Shown: positions 37,022 through 47,887, counted from the stretch's first letter. The stretch is DNA of 64,000 nucleotides from Rhizobium sp. NFR03 (GCF_900111275.1 NZ_FOGR01000003.1:248001-312000); one strand, 5' to 3'. Numbers and translations are program-made. Notes: generated from the letters alone by a model not told the origin.

Positions 37022-38182
37022 CTATGTTTTCAGCCAGCCTGCCATTCGTTCGACGGCTGTCTCGATGTCATCAGGCGCGCCTGCATAGGAGAATCGCAAG
37101 GCGCGGTGGCCCTCGACCGGATCGAAATCCCGGCCTGGCGTTGCCGCCACGTTGATCTCTGCAAGCATACGGTGGGCAAAGGCCATGCTGTCATTGGTGA
37201 AGCGGCTGGCATCGACATAGGCGTAAAAAGCGCCATCCATCGGCGAGGCGATGGTGAAGCCGAGTTCCGGCAGGCGCTTGAGAAGAAGCGCGCGGTTGAC
37301 GGCATAGCTTTTCTTATAGACCTCAAGTTCGGCCGATGCCCCCAGCGCAGCTTCCGCCGCGATCTGCGAGAGTTCTGGCGGCGAGATATAGAGGCTCTGC
37401 GCGATCCGCTCGAAGCCGCGGACCTTGTCTTCCGGCAGCACCATCCAGCCGATCCGCCATCCGGTCATGCAATAATATTTCGAGAAGGAATTGATGACCA
37501 CAGCGGCGTCGGTCACGGCCAGCGCCGTGGTTTCCTCTCCGACGAACGTCAGTCCATGATAGATCTCGTCCGATATGAAGGCGATGTCCCTGTCGGCACA
37601 GTGATCGGCGAGCGCCTGAAGTTGGGCCCGCCCCGTCACCGTTCCCGTCGGGTTCGCCGGGCTGGCCAGCAGCACGCCGCGGATCGGTCCGCCCTCGCGC
37701 GTCTCGGCATCTGCAAGCCCCTCGGGCGTCAGCGTGAAACCGTTCGATGCGTCCGCATCGACCTCGACGACCTTGAGCCCCAGCGCTGCAAGGATGTTCC
37801 GATAAGCAGGATAGCCCGGCCGCGCGATCGCGACCCGGTCGCCCGGATCGAACAGTGCCAGAAAGGCGAGGTTGAAACCCGCCGATGACCCCGTCGTGAC
37901 GGCAATGCGCCTGGGATCGACGGAGATGCCGTAATGCCTCTGGTAATGATCCGATATCGCCTTGCGGAGCGAAAGCGTGCCCAGTGCATCCGTGTAACCG
38001 AGCCGTCCGTGTTCCAGTGCGCTGCGGGCGGCATCGAGCGCAGCCTTCGGCGCGGGATGGCTCGGCTGCCCCACGGCCATGGAGATGACCGGAAAGCCGG
38101 CATCCCGACGCCGCGTCGCTTCCGCCAGCACGTCCATCGCATGGAAGGGTTCCACGGCACTGCGGTGGGAGAGCGTGGTCAT
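37022..38182 (-). CDS. Pyridoxal-phosphate-dependent class I/II aminotransferase
   Basis: 386 residues from MTTLSHRSAVEPF, with GAGG about eight bases upstream; the open frame extends 51 codons further without support. Fold type I: TGSSAGFN phosphate-binding segment, SPANPTG, SDEIYHGL with the ring-stacking Asp, SFSKYYCMTGWRIGW with the PLP Lys, and a C-terminal substrate Arg in LRFSYAG. Likely an aspartate- or aromatic-type aminotransferase; the substrate cannot be fixed. It is monocistronic, convergent with rne and divergent from the DsbA-like gene. Confidence 0.88.
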   Translation of the reverse strand: MTTLSHRSAVEPFHAMDVLAEATRRRDAGFPVISMAVGQPSHPAPKAALDAARSALEHGRLGYTDALGTLSLRKAISDHYQRHYGISVDPRRIAVTTGSSAGFNLAFLALFDPGDRVAIARPGYPAYRNILAALGLKVVEVDADASNGFTLTPEGLADAETREGGPIRGVLLASPANPTGTVTGRAQLQALADHCADRDIAFISDEIYHGLTFVGEETTALAVTDAAVVINSFSKYYCMTGWRIGWMVLPEDKVRGFERIAQSLYISPPELSQIAAEAALGASAELEVYKKSYAVNRALLLKRLPELGFTIASPMDGAFYAYVDASRFTNDSMAFAHRMLAEINVAATPGRDFDPVEGHRALRFSYAGAPDDIETAVERMAGWLKT

Positions 38183-38403
38183 GTCGGCATCCTCGTTTCG
38201 CAAGGTGGATCGGAAGATCGATGATATCGATGACCCGCGGGTCGCCATGGATTGCCCCAAGCCGCCGGGCTTCACAAGACCCGACGGTGACAAGACCACT
38301 GCTCGCGACGTTTTGTTTTCCCCATGCCTTTGCATGTGCTATCGCACCGAGATCGTACGCCGGCGTTTCTCCGCGTCGGCAGCGCCATCTCAGCGAGGAC
38401 CGC

Positions 38404-39156
38404 ATGACCTTCCCCGTACGCAGACTGTTCGCCGCATCGCTCCTGCTCCTCTCCACCACCCCGGCTCTGGCGCTGGATGATAGTCAGAAAGCCGAATTCG
38501 GCGCCTTCATCCGCGAATATCTGATCGCCAATCCGGAGGTCATGCTGGAGGTTCAGGAAGCGCTGAAGGCAAAGCAGGCTGCGACGCAGCAGCAGGTTGC
38601 CGAATCGGCGATCAGCGCCAACAAGGAAACGATCTTCAACTCGAAATACGATGTGTCGCTCGGCAATCCCAAGGGCGACGTGACTGTGGTCGAGTTCTAC
38701 GACTACAACTGCGGCTACTGCAAACGCGCCCTGCCGGACATGGAGGCGATCATCGAAGCCGACAAGAACGTCCGCTTCGTGCTGAAAGAGCTCCCGATCC
38801 TCGGACAGGAATCGCTGGACGCGCATCGCGTCAGTTCGGCATTCCGGAAGCTCGCGCCTGAAAAATACGGCGACTTCCACCGTGCGCTTCTTGGCGGCGA
38901 AGACCGGGCGACAGAAGAGACCGCGATGGCCGTTGCGACCCGTCTGGGCGTGAAGGAAGCGGATATCCGCGCCAAAATGGTCGATCCGAGCCATGACGAC
39001 GAGGTTCGGGAATCCTACACGCTCGCCAACGCGCTCGGCGTCACCGGCACGCCGTCCTACATCATCGGCAACGAGGCCGTCTTCGGTGCGGTGGGTGCCG
39101 ACGAACTGGCTTTCAAGATCGCCAACATGCGTACCTGCGGCAAGACAGCCTGCTGA
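38404..39156 (+). CDS. DsbA/ScsC-like periplasmic thiol:disulfide oxidoreductase
   Basis: 250 residues. Signal peptide residues 1-22 (cleaved after ALA) is followed by a helical ScsC-type N-terminal segment (FGAFIREYLIANPEVMLEVQ) and a thioredoxin-fold domain with the redox motif CGYC at 103-106 and the cis-Pro loop TGTPSY. It is predicted to form or isomerise disulfides in the periplasm. An extra C-terminal pair, CGKTAC, ends the protein and is not part of the usual active site. The ATG is chosen from the signal peptide; the frame is open far upstream. Confidence 0.9.
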   Translation: MTFPVRRLFAASLLLLSTTPALALDDSQKAEFGAFIREYLIANPEVMLEVQEALKAKQAATQQQVAESAISANKETIFNSKYDVSLGNPKGDVTVVEFYDYNCGYCKRALPDMEAIIEADKNVRFVLKELPILGQESLDAHRVSSAFRKLAPEKYGDFHRALLGGEDRATEETAMAVATRLGVKEADIRAKMVDPSHDDEVRESYTLANALGVTGTPSYIIGNEAVFGAVGADELAFKIANMRTCGKTAC

Positions 39157-39286
39157 CCCCCGAGCCGACATGCCTTGTGGACAAGGCCTTGGCGAACGGC
39201 TCGCAACAATGCGACGGGCGCAAAAGGCTTTTTTTAAACGGTCCAACCGTCTATAGCTGTCGGCACGACGAGAGGATGCTCACCAA

Positions 39287-39730
39287 ATGCCAACGATTTT
39301 CGTCCTGAACGGCCCGAACCTCAACATGCTGGGCAAGCGCGAGCCGGGCATCTATGGCGGCCAGACCCTCGCCGACATCGAGGCGATGTGCGTCGCCGAG
39401 GGCGAAAAGCTCGGCCTGACCATCGATTTCCGCCAGACCAATCATGAAGGCGTACTGGTCGATTGGTTTCACGAGGCCAGCGAGAGTGCTGTCGGCATTG
39501 CAGTGAACGCCGGCGCCTACACCCATACATCGGTTGCCTTGCACGACGCCACACGCGCCATCGGCATCCCGGTCGTCGAACTTCATCTCTCGAATGTTCA
39601 CGCGCGCGAGGAATTTCGCCACAAATCCATGCTTGCCCCAGCAGCGAAAGGCGTGATTTGCGGCTTTGGAGCGCAGAGTTACATTCTTGCGCTCAATGCA
39701 CTAAATACCCTCCTTCAAACATCGAAATAA
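39287..39730 (+). CDS. aroQ: Type II 3-dehydroquinate dehydratase
   Basis: 147 residues, full length. It performs the third step of the shikimate pathway by trans elimination. The N-terminal LNGPNLNMLGKREP, the catalytic Tyr in GIYGGQ (Y23), the NHEGVLVDW and INAGAYTHTS-type segments (NAGAYTHTSVAL) and the HLSNVHAREEFR motif are all present. The gene begins a plus-strand series, with accB 18 bases downstream. aroQ-accB-accC is a common rhizobial order. Confidence 0.96.
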   Translation: MPTIFVLNGPNLNMLGKREPGIYGGQTLADIEAMCVAEGEKLGLTIDFRQTNHEGVLVDWFHEASESAVGIAVNAGAYTHTSVALHDATRAIGIPVVELHLSNVHAREEFRHKSMLAPAAKGVICGFGAQSYILALNALNTLLQTSK

Positions 39731-39748
39731 AAAGAACAAGAGGCTCTC

Positions 39749-40204
39749 ATGGCTGACAAGAAGACCGGCATCGATCAGGCACTGATCCGCGATCTCGCCA
39801 ATATCCTGAACGAGACCGACCTGACCGAGATCGAGATCGAGCAGGAAGACCTGCGCATCCGCGTCTCGCGCGCCGGCACGCCGCAATATGTCTCCGCACC
39901 GGTTCCGGTCGCCGCTCCCGTGGCTGTCGCGGCCGCTGCTGCCGCATCGGATGCCGCAGCCCGGAATTCGAAGAATGCACTGACGGCTCCGATGGTCGGC
40001 ACGGCGTATCTCTCGCCTGCTCCCGGCTCGCGTCCGTTCGTCGAGGTTGGCGCCACGGTGAAGGAAGGCCAGACGATCCTCATCATCGAAGCCATGAAGA
40101 CGATGAACCAGATACCGGCGCCACGTGCCGGCAAGGTCGTCGAGATCCTCGTGGAAGATGGCGCACCGGTCGAGTACGGCGAAGCGCTCGTGGTCATCGA
40201 GTAA
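39749..40204 (+). CDS. accB: Biotin carboxyl carrier protein of acetyl-CoA carboxylase
   Basis: 151 residues. The N-terminal domain is followed by an Ala/Val/Pro-rich linker (about 50-75) and a biotinyl domain with EAMKTMNQ, whose Lys receives biotin. It carries CO2 between biotin carboxylase and the carboxyltransferase in the first step of fatty acid synthesis. GAGG lies six bases before the ATG. It is four bases from accC, so the pair is translated together. Confidence 0.96.
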   Translation: MADKKTGIDQALIRDLANILNETDLTEIEIEQEDLRIRVSRAGTPQYVSAPVPVAAPVAVAAAAAASDAAARNSKNALTAPMVGTAYLSPAPGSRPFVEVGATVKEGQTILIIEAMKTMNQIPAPRAGKVVEILVEDGAPVEYGEALVVIE

Positions 40205-40208
40205 GCCC

Positions 40209-41558
40209 ATGCCCCTCATCTCCAAGGTTCTCATCGCCAATCGCGGCGAAATCGCGCTTCGGGTCCTGCGGGCCTGCAAGGAACTCGGCATCGCAACCGT
40301 TGCCGTGCACTCCACGGCCGACGCCGACGCCATGCATGTGCGCCTGGCGGATGAAAGCGTCTGTATCGGCCCGCCGCCGTCGCGCGACAGCTACCTGAAC
40401 ATCCATCAGATCGTCGCGGCCTGCGAGATCACAGGCGCCGATGCCGTACACCCCGGCTACGGCTTCCTGTCGGAGAATGCGAAGTTCGCGGATATCCTCG
40501 ATGCGCATGGCATCACCTTCATCGGCCCAACCGCCGACCACATCCGCATCATGGGCGACAAGATCACGGCCAAGGAAACCGCCAAGGCGCTCGGTATTCC
40601 GGTCGTACCCGGTTCGACCGGTGAAGTTCGTCCCGAAAACGCCCTTGAGATCGCCCGCGAGATCGGCTTCCCTGTGCTGATCAAGGCGACAGCCGGCGGC
40701 GGTGGTCGCGGCATGAAGGTCGCGCGCAACGAGGACGAAGTCGAGGAAGCCGTTTCAACGGCCCGCTCCGAAGCCGCAGCCGCCTTCGGCAACGATGCCG
40801 TCTATATGGAAAAATACCTCGGCAAGCCGCGCCACATCGAAATTCAGGTCGTCGGCGATGGCGAGGGCAATGCCATCCATCTCGGCGAACGCGATTGCTC
40901 GTTGCAGCGGCGTCACCAGAAGGTGTGGGAAGAAGCCAACTCACCGGCGCTCAATGTCGAGCAGCGCATGAAGATCGGCGAGATCTGCGCCGATGCCATG
41001 CGCAAGCTGAAATATCGCGGTGCCGGCACGGTGGAGTTTCTCTACGAGAACGGCGAGTTCTATTTCATCGAGATGAACACGCGCCTTCAGGTGGAGCATC
41101 CGATCACCGAAGCCATTACCGGCATCGACCTCGTCCACGAGCAGATCCGCGTCGCCTCCGGCGCTGGCCTGTCCGTCACACAGGACGAAATCGTCTTCCA
41201 GGGCCACGCCATCGAGTGCCGGATCAATGCCGAGGACCCACGGACCTTCGTGCCCTCGCCCGGCACGATCACACACTTCCACGCACCTGGCGGTCTCGGC
41301 GTGCGCGTCGATTCCGGCGCCTATCAGGGCTACCGGATCCCGCCTTACTACGACAGCCTGATCGGCAAGCTGATCGTGCATGGACGCACCCGCGTCGAAT
41401 GCATGATGCGCCTCCGCCGTGTTCTCGACGAGTTCGTCATCGACGGGATCAAGACAACGCTGCCGCTGTTTCAGGACCTGATCAATAATCAGGACATCGC
41501 AAACGGCGACTATGACATCCACTGGCTGGAAAACTACCTCGCCCAGCCTGCGGAGTAA
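40209..41558 (+). CDS. accC: Biotin carboxylase subunit of acetyl-CoA carboxylase
   Basis: 449 residues from [19 protein letters not shown]-grasp enzyme that carboxylates the biotin of AccB. The N-terminal domain has [14 protein letters not shown], the ATP-grasp lid has [12 protein letters not shown], and the catalytic segment has [12 protein letters not shown]. The frame extends 28 codons upstream through accB, but the family start is four bases after the accB stop. Full-length and normal. Confidence 0.97.
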   Translation: MPLISKVLIANRGEIALRVLRACKELGIATVAVHSTADADAMHVRLADESVCIGPPPSRDSYLNIHQIVAACEITGADAVHPGYGFLSENAKFADILDAHGITFIGPTADHIRIMGDKITAKETAKALGIPVVPGSTGEVRPENALEIAREIGFPVLIKATAGGGGRGMKVARNEDEVEEAVSTARSEAAAAFGNDAVYMEKYLGKPRHIEIQVVGDGEGNAIHLGERDCSLQRRHQKVWEEANSPALNVEQRMKIGEICADAMRKLKYRGAGTVEFLYENGEFYFIEMNTRLQVEHPITEAITGIDLVHEQIRVASGAGLSVTQDEIVFQGHAIECRINAEDPRTFVPSPGTITHFHAPGGLGVRVDSGAYQGYRIPPYYDSLIGKLIVHGRTRVECMMRLRRVLDEFVIDGIKTTLPLFQDLINNQDIANGDYDIHWLENYLAQPAE

Positions 41559-41567
41559 TGCTACGGC

Positions 41568-41602
41568 GGAGCGCTACCTGACCCTTTTGGTCGTGGCGCT
41601 CC
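41568..41602 (+). other. Hairpin in the accC-aat spacer
   Basis: GGAGCGC and GCGCTCC are paired, with an inner GACC/GGTC around a CTTTT loop. It starts nine bases after the accC stop and has no clear U-run. Possible transcript-processing or partial termination point. Confidence 0.4.
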
Positions 41603-41677
41603 TGCCTTTCAAACGCGCTGCCCGATACCTCAGCCTCGGCAGGTTGCGGATTTCGAGCCGGCAAACAGAGGCACAGC

Positions 41678-42292
41678 ATGAGAGGCAGCCGCCGCAAGCA
41701 ACCGGATATAACGCCTGAGCTGCTGCTACGCGCCTATTCCATCGGCCTCTTTCCCATGGCCGATTCGGCTGACGATCCTGAAATCTTCTGGGTCGAGCCC
41801 GAGATCCGCGGTGTCATCCCCCTCGACGACTTCCATGTCCCCCGCAGTCTGGCCAAGACTATCCGGCGTTCGCCCTTCTCCATTCGGCGCAATACCGCCT
41901 TCGAGGCCGTCATGGATGGCTGTGCGGCTCCCGCACCCGATCGGCCGACCACGTGGATCAACAGCACGATACGCGGGCTCTACACCGCCCTCCACATGAT
42001 GGGTCATGCCCACTCCGTTGAGGCATGGGACGGAGACGAACTCGTCGGTGGGCTCTACGGTGTCTCGCTGGGGGCCGCCTTCTTCGGCGAGAGCATGTTC
42101 TCCCGCCGGACAGATGCCTCCAAGATGTGCCTCGTCCACCTTGTCGAACACCTTCGTGACCGCGGCTTCATCCTGCTGGACACACAGTTCACCACGGACC
42201 ATCTGAAGACGTTCGGCGCAATCGACTTACCCAAGGCGGAATATGCCGGTATGCTTGCCGACGCTATCGCGCGGCCGCACGCGCGGTTCTGA
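41678..42292 (+). CDS. aat: Leucyl/phenylalanyl-tRNA-protein transferase
   Basis: 204 residues, normal length. It transfers Leu or Phe from tRNA to the N-terminus of proteins beginning with Arg or Lys, marking them for ClpAP. Conserved stretches are [15 protein letters not shown], the [19 protein letters not shown] core of the acetyltransferase-like domain, [16 protein letters not shown] and [15 protein letters not shown]. It lies 119 bases after accC on the same strand and converges with the DUF2155 gene. Confidence 0.95.
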   Translation: MRGSRRKQPDITPELLLRAYSIGLFPMADSADDPEIFWVEPEIRGVIPLDDFHVPRSLAKTIRRSPFSIRRNTAFEAVMDGCAAPAPDRPTTWINSTIRGLYTALHMMGHAHSVEAWDGDELVGGLYGVSLGAAFFGESMFSRRTDASKMCLVHLVEHLRDRGFILLDTQFTTDHLKTFGAIDLPKAEYAGMLADAIARPHARF

Positions 42293-42361
42293 GCCATTCT
42301 GGAATATCTCTGGTGATGTGCTGGTTGTTCGCCGGGAGGAAGAACGGTAGCTGAGCTGCCG

Positions 42362-42820
42362 TTACTGGCTGTTTGACGCGCTATCCGGCGGCGGAAGATC
42401 GGACTTGGCCTTGCAGCTCTGAAGCCACACATCATAGACCGGGTGCTCGACGGCATTGAGACCCGGGCTGTCGGCAAACATCCAGCCGGTGAAAATGCGC
42501 CGGATCTTGCGGTCGAGCGTGATTTCCTCGACTTCCACGAATGACGTCGTCTTCTGAGCTTCCGTGTCGTCGCGGCTGTAGCAGACGCGCGGGGTGACCT
42601 GAAGCGCACCGAACTGGACGGTTTCGCCGATATAGACGTCGAAGGTGGTGATGCGGCCGGTAATTTTGTCGATGCCCGAGAAGACGGCGACAGGATTGGC
42701 GAGACGCGCGGCCAGTGTTGGCGGCGCTGTCATAGCAAAAGCGGAGGCTGCCGCGATCAGAGATAGAACGGCGCGATAGGCGGACTTGCGGCAGATCGCG
42801 ACTTTGCGGTTCATCGACAT
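42362..42820 (-). CDS. DUF2155 family exported protein
   Basis: About 152 residues. The start is uncertain: a GTG at 42841 and ATGs at 42832, 42820 and 42814 are all in frame. A signal peptide with core VLSLIAAASAFAMTA is cleaved near LAA. The conserved DUF2155 core follows: FSGIDKITGRITTFDV, GETVQFGALQVTPRVCYSR, a FVEVEEI strand and IFTGWMFADSPGLNAVEHPV. Two cysteines (in VCYSR and LQSCKAK) may pair. Probably periplasmic; function unknown. It lies downstream of the NDUFA12-like gene, a typical rhizobial pairing. Confidence 0.85.
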   Translation of the reverse strand: MSMNRKVAICRKSAYRAVLSLIAAASAFAMTAPPTLAARLANPVAVFSGIDKITGRITTFDVYIGETVQFGALQVTPRVCYSRDDTEAQKTTSFVEVEEITLDRKIRRIFTGWMFADSPGLNAVEHPVYDVWLQSCKAKSDLPPPDSASNSQ

Positions 42821-43089
42821 GTTCCGGATCATCCTGTTCACTGCTATTTCCAGTCCATGCCTATGTCGGCGTCCGGAAACATCCGATTATGTCAGCAGAC
42901 AACAACTCGACGGTGAAAACCGTGTCATCACCAAAGATCGGAAGCCGCATCCGTTCGAATGGAGCTGATGTGTCTGACAACATCGTAGCGCCCGGAGAGA
43001 TTGCTGAGACTCGATCTCACGGCTTGACGTATATGCCAATCATGGCCGCGAGATGATCTTTCCCTGGATCTGCCAGAAACGCACAAGCG

Positions 43090-43485
43090 TTACGAGCGGG
43101 GCGTCCAGGCGTCGTAGTCGCCGGTAACGCGCGGACGTTCGCCCGGCTTGGCGAGCGAGCCCGGTGGGCGATAAGCCTCGGCAGTTCCGGTCATGTTCAC
43201 GCGATGCGGCTTCTGCCACTCGCGGGCGGCGTAGGTCTCGTCGGCCGGGGACACGTCCGTGCGGTGATGCATCCAGCCGTGCCAGCCCGGCGGAATCGCC
43301 GTCGCCTCTGCATAGCCGTTATACATGACCCAGCGGCGGGTTCTGCCCTCGGAGTCCTTGCCGCCTTCATAGTAGGTGTTGCCGAGCTCGTCCTGCCCGA
43401 CCTTCTTGCCGAAGCGCCAGGTGTGGAACCGCGTCCCGATCGTCGAGCCGTTCCACCAGGTGAAAATCTGTAGAAAAGTCTTCAT
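43090..43485 (-). CDS. NDUFA12-family NADH:ubiquinone oxidoreductase accessory subunit
   Basis: 131 residues from MKTFLQIFTWWNG, with AAGGA about eight bases upstream. The signature features are TWWNGSTIGTRFHTWRFGKKVG near the start, GNTYYEGG, RRWVMYNG and WHGWMHHRTDVSP. It is the bacterial homologue of the B17.2/NDUFA12 supernumerary subunit, found in alphaproteobacterial complex I and bound to the hydrophilic arm. It lies between an acetyltransferase gene and the DUF2155 gene, far from a nuo operon. Confidence 0.92.
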   Translation of the reverse strand: MKTFLQIFTWWNGSTIGTRFHTWRFGKKVGQDELGNTYYEGGKDSEGRTRRWVMYNGYAEATAIPPGWHGWMHHRTDVSPADETYAAREWQKPHRVNMTGTAEAYRPPGSLAKPGERPRVTGDYDAWTPRS

Positions 43486-43620
43486 CGAACCGTCCTTGGA
43501 CCGGCGCACGAAAGCTGCGCGCGGATGCCTTATGATTGCTTCTGCTTATGGCCTGCCGGACCGTTCTTGTCCAGCCTGCAGCAAGTGGCGCAACGTGTTT
43601 GCACCGGCTTCGAAAGGCTC

Positions 43621-44115
43621 TCAACCCGCGGCGTCGAGAACCTTCTCCATCTCAACCGTCGGCATGCCCCAGGCTTCCGAGCCCGGACCGATCTCGGTGA
43701 ACCCATGTGCTGCATAGAAGGAAATAGCCGGCGCGTTGTCGCTGACGACCTCGACGCGCATATGCCCGGCATAGGGAAAGCAGGTCTCGAGTTCGGCGAA
43801 GAGATCGCGGGCGATCCCCTGCCGCTGAAAAGCGGGAAGCACGTAGAGCTGGTGGAGGATGGCCGTCTCGTGAAGGGTCTCCGACATCGACGCATAGGCC
43901 ATGCCGCCGATGCGCTTGCCGTCGTCGGCCACGACGAACTCGCTATTCTTGCGCTGCAAATTCGCTTTCAGTGCCGCTACCGAATGCCACTTGCCCGTCA
44001 TCTCCGCAACCTTATCCGCGCCATAGGTGACATCGTACGTCGCGTGCGCGGTCTCGCCCAGAAGGGCGCTGATCGCGGCGAGATCCTGTTCGGTCGCGGT
44101 GCGGACGAAGAACAT
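43621..44115 (-). CDS. GNAT family N-acetyltransferase
   Basis: 164 residues. The acetyl-CoA binding motif A is in LYVLPAFQRQGIARDLFAE, and motif B follows in VVSDNAPAISFYAAHGF. The substrate is unknown. The gatB stop and this start are one base apart, which implies co-translation with the amidotransferase subunit. A second GNAT gene lies between gatB and gatA. Confidence 0.88.
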   Translation of the reverse strand: MFFVRTATEQDLAAISALLGETAHATYDVTYGADKVAEMTGKWHSVAALKANLQRKNSEFVVADDGKRIGGMAYASMSETLHETAILHQLYVLPAFQRQGIARDLFAELETCFPYAGHMRVEVVSDNAPAISFYAAHGFTEIGPGSEAWGMPTVEMEKVLDAAG

Positions 44116-44116
44116 A

Positions 44117-45619
44117 TTACTCCTCGAGCCCGAGCTTTGCCTTCACCAGCGCCTGCACGGCCTGCGGGTTGGCCTTGCCGCCCGTGGACTTCATGACCTG
44201 CCCGACGAACCAGCCGGCTAGCGAAGGCTTGGCCTGAACCTTGGCAACCTGATCCGGGTTGGCGGCGATGATCTCGTCCACGGCCTTCTCGATGGCGCCG
44301 GTGTCCGTCACCTGCTTCATGCCACGGGCCTCGACGATTTCGGCCGGGTCACCACCCTCGTTGAAGACGATCTCGAACAACTCCTTGGCGAGTTTGCCGG
44401 AAATGACCTCGGACTTGATGAGGTCGAGAATGCCACCGAGCTGATACGGGGAAACCGGAGTCTCTTCAATGCCTTTACCGGCTTTGTTCAAGGCGCCCAG
44501 CAGGTCGTTGATGACCCAGTTCGCGGCCGCCTTGCCGTCGCGGCCGGCTGCCACCGCCTCGAAATAATCGGCAATCGCCTTCTCCGACACCAGCACGGAG
44601 GCGTCATAGATGGACAGGCCGAGATCGCGCACGAAGCGCTCCTTCTTGTCATCAGGCAGTTCCGGCAGATCGACCTTCAGAGCTTCGACGAAAGCTTCGT
44701 CGAATTCGAGCGGCAGGAGATCCGGATCGGGGAAGTAGCGGTAATCATGCGCATCTTCCTTGGAGCGCATCGAGCGTGTCTCGCCCTTGTGCGGATCGAA
44801 CAGGCGCGTTTCCTGATCGATCTTGCCACCATCCTCAAGGATCGCGATCTGGCGACGGGCCTCGTATTCGATGGCCTGCCCGATGAAGCGGATCGAGTTG
44901 ACGTTCTTGATCTCGCAACGCGTGCCGAAGTCTTCGCCGGGGCGGCGCACGGAGACGTTGACGTCGGCGCGCATCGAGCCTTCATCCATGTTGCCGTCGC
45001 AGGTGCCGAGATAGCGCACGATGGAGCGAAGCTTCGTCATATAGGCCTTCGCCTCGTCGGACGAGCGCATGTCGGGCTTGGATACGATCTCCATCAGCGC
45101 GACGCCCGAGCGGTTCAGGTCAACATAGGACATCGTCGGGTGCTGGTCGTGCATCGACTTGCCGGCGTCCTGCTCCAGGTGCAGGCGCTCGATGCCAATT
45201 TCGATATCCTCGAAATTGCCTTGCCGATCGGGGCCGAGCGAGATGACGATCTGGCCTTCGCCAACGATCGGGTCCTTGAACTGCGAGATCTGGTAGCCCT
45301 GCGGCAGGTCGGGATAGAAGTAGTTCTTCCGGTCGAAGATCGAGCGATGGTTGATCTGCGCCTTCAGGCCAAGGCCCGTGCGAACAGCCTGGCGAACGCA
45401 TTCCTCGTTGATCACGGGCAGCATGCCCGGCATGGCCGCATCGACCAGCGAAACGTTGGCGTTGGCTGCGTTGCCGAACGTCGTGGACGCCCCGGAGAAG
45501 AGCTTCGAATTGCTCGTGACCTGCGCGTGCACCTCCATGCCGACGATCACTTCCCAGTCGCCGGTGGCGCCGGGAATGAAGCGTTTCGGATCGGGCGTGC
45601 GAACGTCGACAAGGGTCAT
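44117..45619 (-). CDS. gatB: Aspartyl/glutamyl-tRNA amidotransferase subunit B
   Basis: 500 residues, full length. GatB is the kinase and tRNA-binding part of GatCAB, which converts Glu-tRNA-Gln and/or Asp-tRNA-Asn to the amidated form. The N-terminal cradle has [13 protein letters not shown], then [16 protein letters not shown] and the [11 protein letters not shown] segment; the C-terminal YqeY-like tail ends with the tRNA-binding helical domain. AGGAAGAG lies before the ATG. It is separated from gatA by one acetyltransferase gene. Confidence 0.96.
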   Translation of the reverse strand: MTLVDVRTPDPKRFIPGATGDWEVIVGMEVHAQVTSNSKLFSGASTTFGNAANANVSLVDAAMPGMLPVINEECVRQAVRTGLGLKAQINHRSIFDRKNYFYPDLPQGYQISQFKDPIVGEGQIVISLGPDRQGNFEDIEIGIERLHLEQDAGKSMHDQHPTMSYVDLNRSGVALMEIVSKPDMRSSDEAKAYMTKLRSIVRYLGTCDGNMDEGSMRADVNVSVRRPGEDFGTRCEIKNVNSIRFIGQAIEYEARRQIAILEDGGKIDQETRLFDPHKGETRSMRSKEDAHDYRYFPDPDLLPLEFDEAFVEALKVDLPELPDDKKERFVRDLGLSIYDASVLVSEKAIADYFEAVAAGRDGKAAANWVINDLLGALNKAGKGIEETPVSPYQLGGILDLIKSEVISGKLAKELFEIVFNEGGDPAEIVEARGMKQVTDTGAIEKAVDEIIAANPDQVAKVQAKPSLAGWFVGQVMKSTGGKANPQAVQALVKAKLGLEE

Positions 45620-45740
45620 GGAAAAGCTCTTCCTGCAGGCTTCTTTTGGGTAGGTTCGGGTTAGAACAAATGCTGGAGGGGTGCAAGACGCGCGAGAATA
45701 TCCAGCACCTGTTTCCGCCGGGGTCCGGCAATCGAACGTG

Positions 45741-46241
45741 TCATAGGTTCACCGCGCCCTCGCCCTTCGAGAGCGTTAGGGAAAGGCCGATCTGCTCCAC
45801 ATCGCGATCCAGCCGGGCAAGGTAGGCGGTCGAAAACCATGCAACGTGAAAACCGTGATGGCGAAAGAAGGCGATTGCCGGTTCGTTGCCGGCATGTGTT
45901 CGTGCCGTCATTTCCGTCAGTCCCGTCCCCTCGATATCGCTGCGCAGAGCATCGATCAGCGCGCTGCCCAGTCCCTGCCGCTGGTGATCCGGCATGATCC
46001 AGAGGTCGCTGATCTCGACATCCCCGTTTTCGCGAGCGGCCCAGCCGACGCTTGCGCCGCCGGCCTCCACCACGAGGATACGAGGCCAGCCTTCGCGCAG
46101 GAAGGAGCCGAAGGAGTATTCGGCGGTCGTCCGCATCTTGGTCACATCGGCAAAGCCGACCACCGCCTGCTCCCAGGCGGCAAGGCCGATCTTCACCAGA
46201 CGAGGCACTTCATCCTCGCGCGCACCGCGTACCAGCACCAT
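45741..46241 (-). CDS. GNAT family N-acetyltransferase
   Basis: 166 residues with the GNAT motif A in [19 protein letters not shown] and motif B in [17 protein letters not shown]. The first 30 residues are an amphipathic helix followed by a WEQAVVGF segment. The substrate is unknown; peptide, toxin or small-amine acetylation are all possible. It sits between gatA and gatB in the same orientation, splitting the amidotransferase genes. Confidence 0.87.
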   Translation of the reverse strand: MVLVRGAREDEVPRLVKIGLAAWEQAVVGFADVTKMRTTAEYSFGSFLREGWPRILVVEAGGASVGWAARENGDVEISDLWIMPDHQRQGLGSALIDALRSDIEGTGLTEMTARTHAGNEPAIAFFRHHGFHVAWFSTAYLARLDRDVEQIGLSLTLSKGEGAVNL

Positions 46242-46337
46242 AGCGCGTGAAAACTCCCAAGCGGCAGCAGCTGCCCGACAGCGGTCATTCTGCGGGCGTC
46301 AAACGGCTTTGTCCACCGGCGCTTAAGGTCGCTCGGC

Positions 46338-47819
46338 CTACCACCACTTGGCAGGCGTGAAGCGACCCGCCGCCTGCTCGATGACGTGGGCGGTCTTGAA
46401 CAGCGTTTCCTCTTCGAACGGCTTGCCGATGAGTTGGAGGCCGAGCGGCAGACCCTTGGCATCAAGACCGGCAGGCACGGCGATGCCCGGCAGGCCAGCC
46501 ATGTTCACCGTTACGGTGAAGATGTCGTTGAGGTACATCTTCACCGGATCGGCCGCGAGTTCCTGATCGGCAATGCCGAAGGCAGACGAGGGCGTGGCAG
46601 GCGTCAGGATGGCATCGACGCCGGCGTGGAAGGCGGTCTCGAAGTCGCGCTTGATCAACGTGCGGACCTTCTGGGCGCGCAGGTAATAGGCGTCGTAGTA
46701 GCCGGCCGACAGCACATAGGTGCCGATCATGATACGGCGCTTGACCTCCTGGCCGAAGCCTGCCGCGCGCGTCTGCTCGTACATGTCGGCGATGTCCTTG
46801 CCATCGACACGCAGGCCGTAGCGGACGCCGTCGTAGCGCGCGAGGTTGGAGGACGCTTCCGCCGGCGCCACGATATAGTAGGCCGGCAAAGCATATTTCG
46901 TATGCGGCAGGGAGATGTCGACGATCTCGGCACCGGCGTCCTTCAGCCAGGCAATGCCCTGCCGCCAGAGCGCCTCGATTTCCTCCGGCATGCCTTCGAC
47001 ACGGTATTCGGCTGGTATACCGATCTTCATGCCCTTCAGAGACTGTCCGATGGCCTTTTCGTAATCCGGCACCGGCAGATCGACGGAGGTCGTATCCTTG
47101 GCGTCCACACTTGCCATCGACTTCAAAAGGATGGCGGCGTCGCGGACATCGCGCGCGATCGGCCCCGCCTGGTCGAGCGAGGAGGCAAAGGCCACGATGC
47201 CCCAGCGCGAGCAACGACCATAGGTGGGCTTGATGCCGACCGTGCCGGTAAAAGCTGCCGGCTGACGGATGGATCCGCCCGTGTCGGTGGCCGTGGCGCC
47301 GGCGCAGAGAAAGGCCGCAACGGCTGCGGCCGAGCCGCCCGACGAGCCGCCGGGCACACGGTCTGCATTCGAGCCGGTGGCGCGCCAGGGGTTCTTCACC
47401 GGGCCATAGTACGAGCTCTCGTTGGAAGAGCCCATGGCGAACTCGTCCATGTTCAGCTTGCCGAGCATCACGGCGCCGTCGTTCCACAGGTTCTGGGTCA
47501 CGGTCGATTCGTAGCGCGGGGCGAACCCATCGAGGATGTGGCTGCAGGCCTGCGTATGGATGCCCTCGGTGCCGAAGAGGTCCTTGATCCCCAGAGGAAT
47601 ACCTTCAAGCGCGCCGGCCTTGCCGGCTGCAAGCCGCTCGTCGGAAGCCTTCGCCATCTCACGCGCCTTTTCCGGCGTCACGGTGACGTAGGCGTTCAGG
47701 GCGCCGTTGGCAGCATCGATGGCGGAGAGATAGGCATCGGTCAGTTCGACGGCCGTGATGTCGCGGGCGGTCAGCCGGTCGCGGGCTTCGGCAATGGTGA
47801 GGTGGGTGAGTTCGGTCAT
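46338..47819 (-). CDS. gatA: Aspartyl/glutamyl-tRNA amidotransferase subunit A
   Basis: 493 residues, full length. Amidase-signature enzyme that releases ammonia from glutamine for GatB. The Ser-cisSer-Lys triad is present: K79 in [11 protein letters not shown], the cis-Ser about 159 in [13 protein letters not shown] and the nucleophile about 183 in [10 protein letters not shown]. The upstream ribosome binding site is weak, so the start rests on the family N-terminus [13 protein letters not shown]. gatC lies 68 bases upstream. Confidence 0.97.
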   Translation of the reverse strand: MTELTHLTIAEARDRLTARDITAVELTDAYLSAIDAANGALNAYVTVTPEKAREMAKASDERLAAGKAGALEGIPLGIKDLFGTEGIHTQACSHILDGFAPRYESTVTQNLWNDGAVMLGKLNMDEFAMGSSNESSYYGPVKNPWRATGSNADRVPGGSSGGSAAAVAAFLCAGATATDTGGSIRQPAAFTGTVGIKPTYGRCSRWGIVAFASSLDQAGPIARDVRDAAILLKSMASVDAKDTTSVDLPVPDYEKAIGQSLKGMKIGIPAEYRVEGMPEEIEALWRQGIAWLKDAGAEIVDISLPHTKYALPAYYIVAPAEASSNLARYDGVRYGLRVDGKDIADMYEQTRAAGFGQEVKRRIMIGTYVLSAGYYDAYYLRAQKVRTLIKRDFETAFHAGVDAILTPATPSSAFGIADQELAADPVKMYLNDIFTVTVNMAGLPGIAVPAGLDAKGLPLGLQLIGKPFEEETLFKTAHVIEQAAGRFTPAKWW

Positions 47820-47887
47820 GACGGACGGGACTTTCGAAAAACGGCAGACGGGCGAAACGGTCTTCGGTGCGCGAGCAGGTTGGTCGT

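Noticed and set aside
42786-42968. Plus-strand short frame between the DUF2155 and NDUFA12 genes
   Set aside because: No ribosome binding site, odd composition, and it overlaps the start of the DUF2155 gene antisense.
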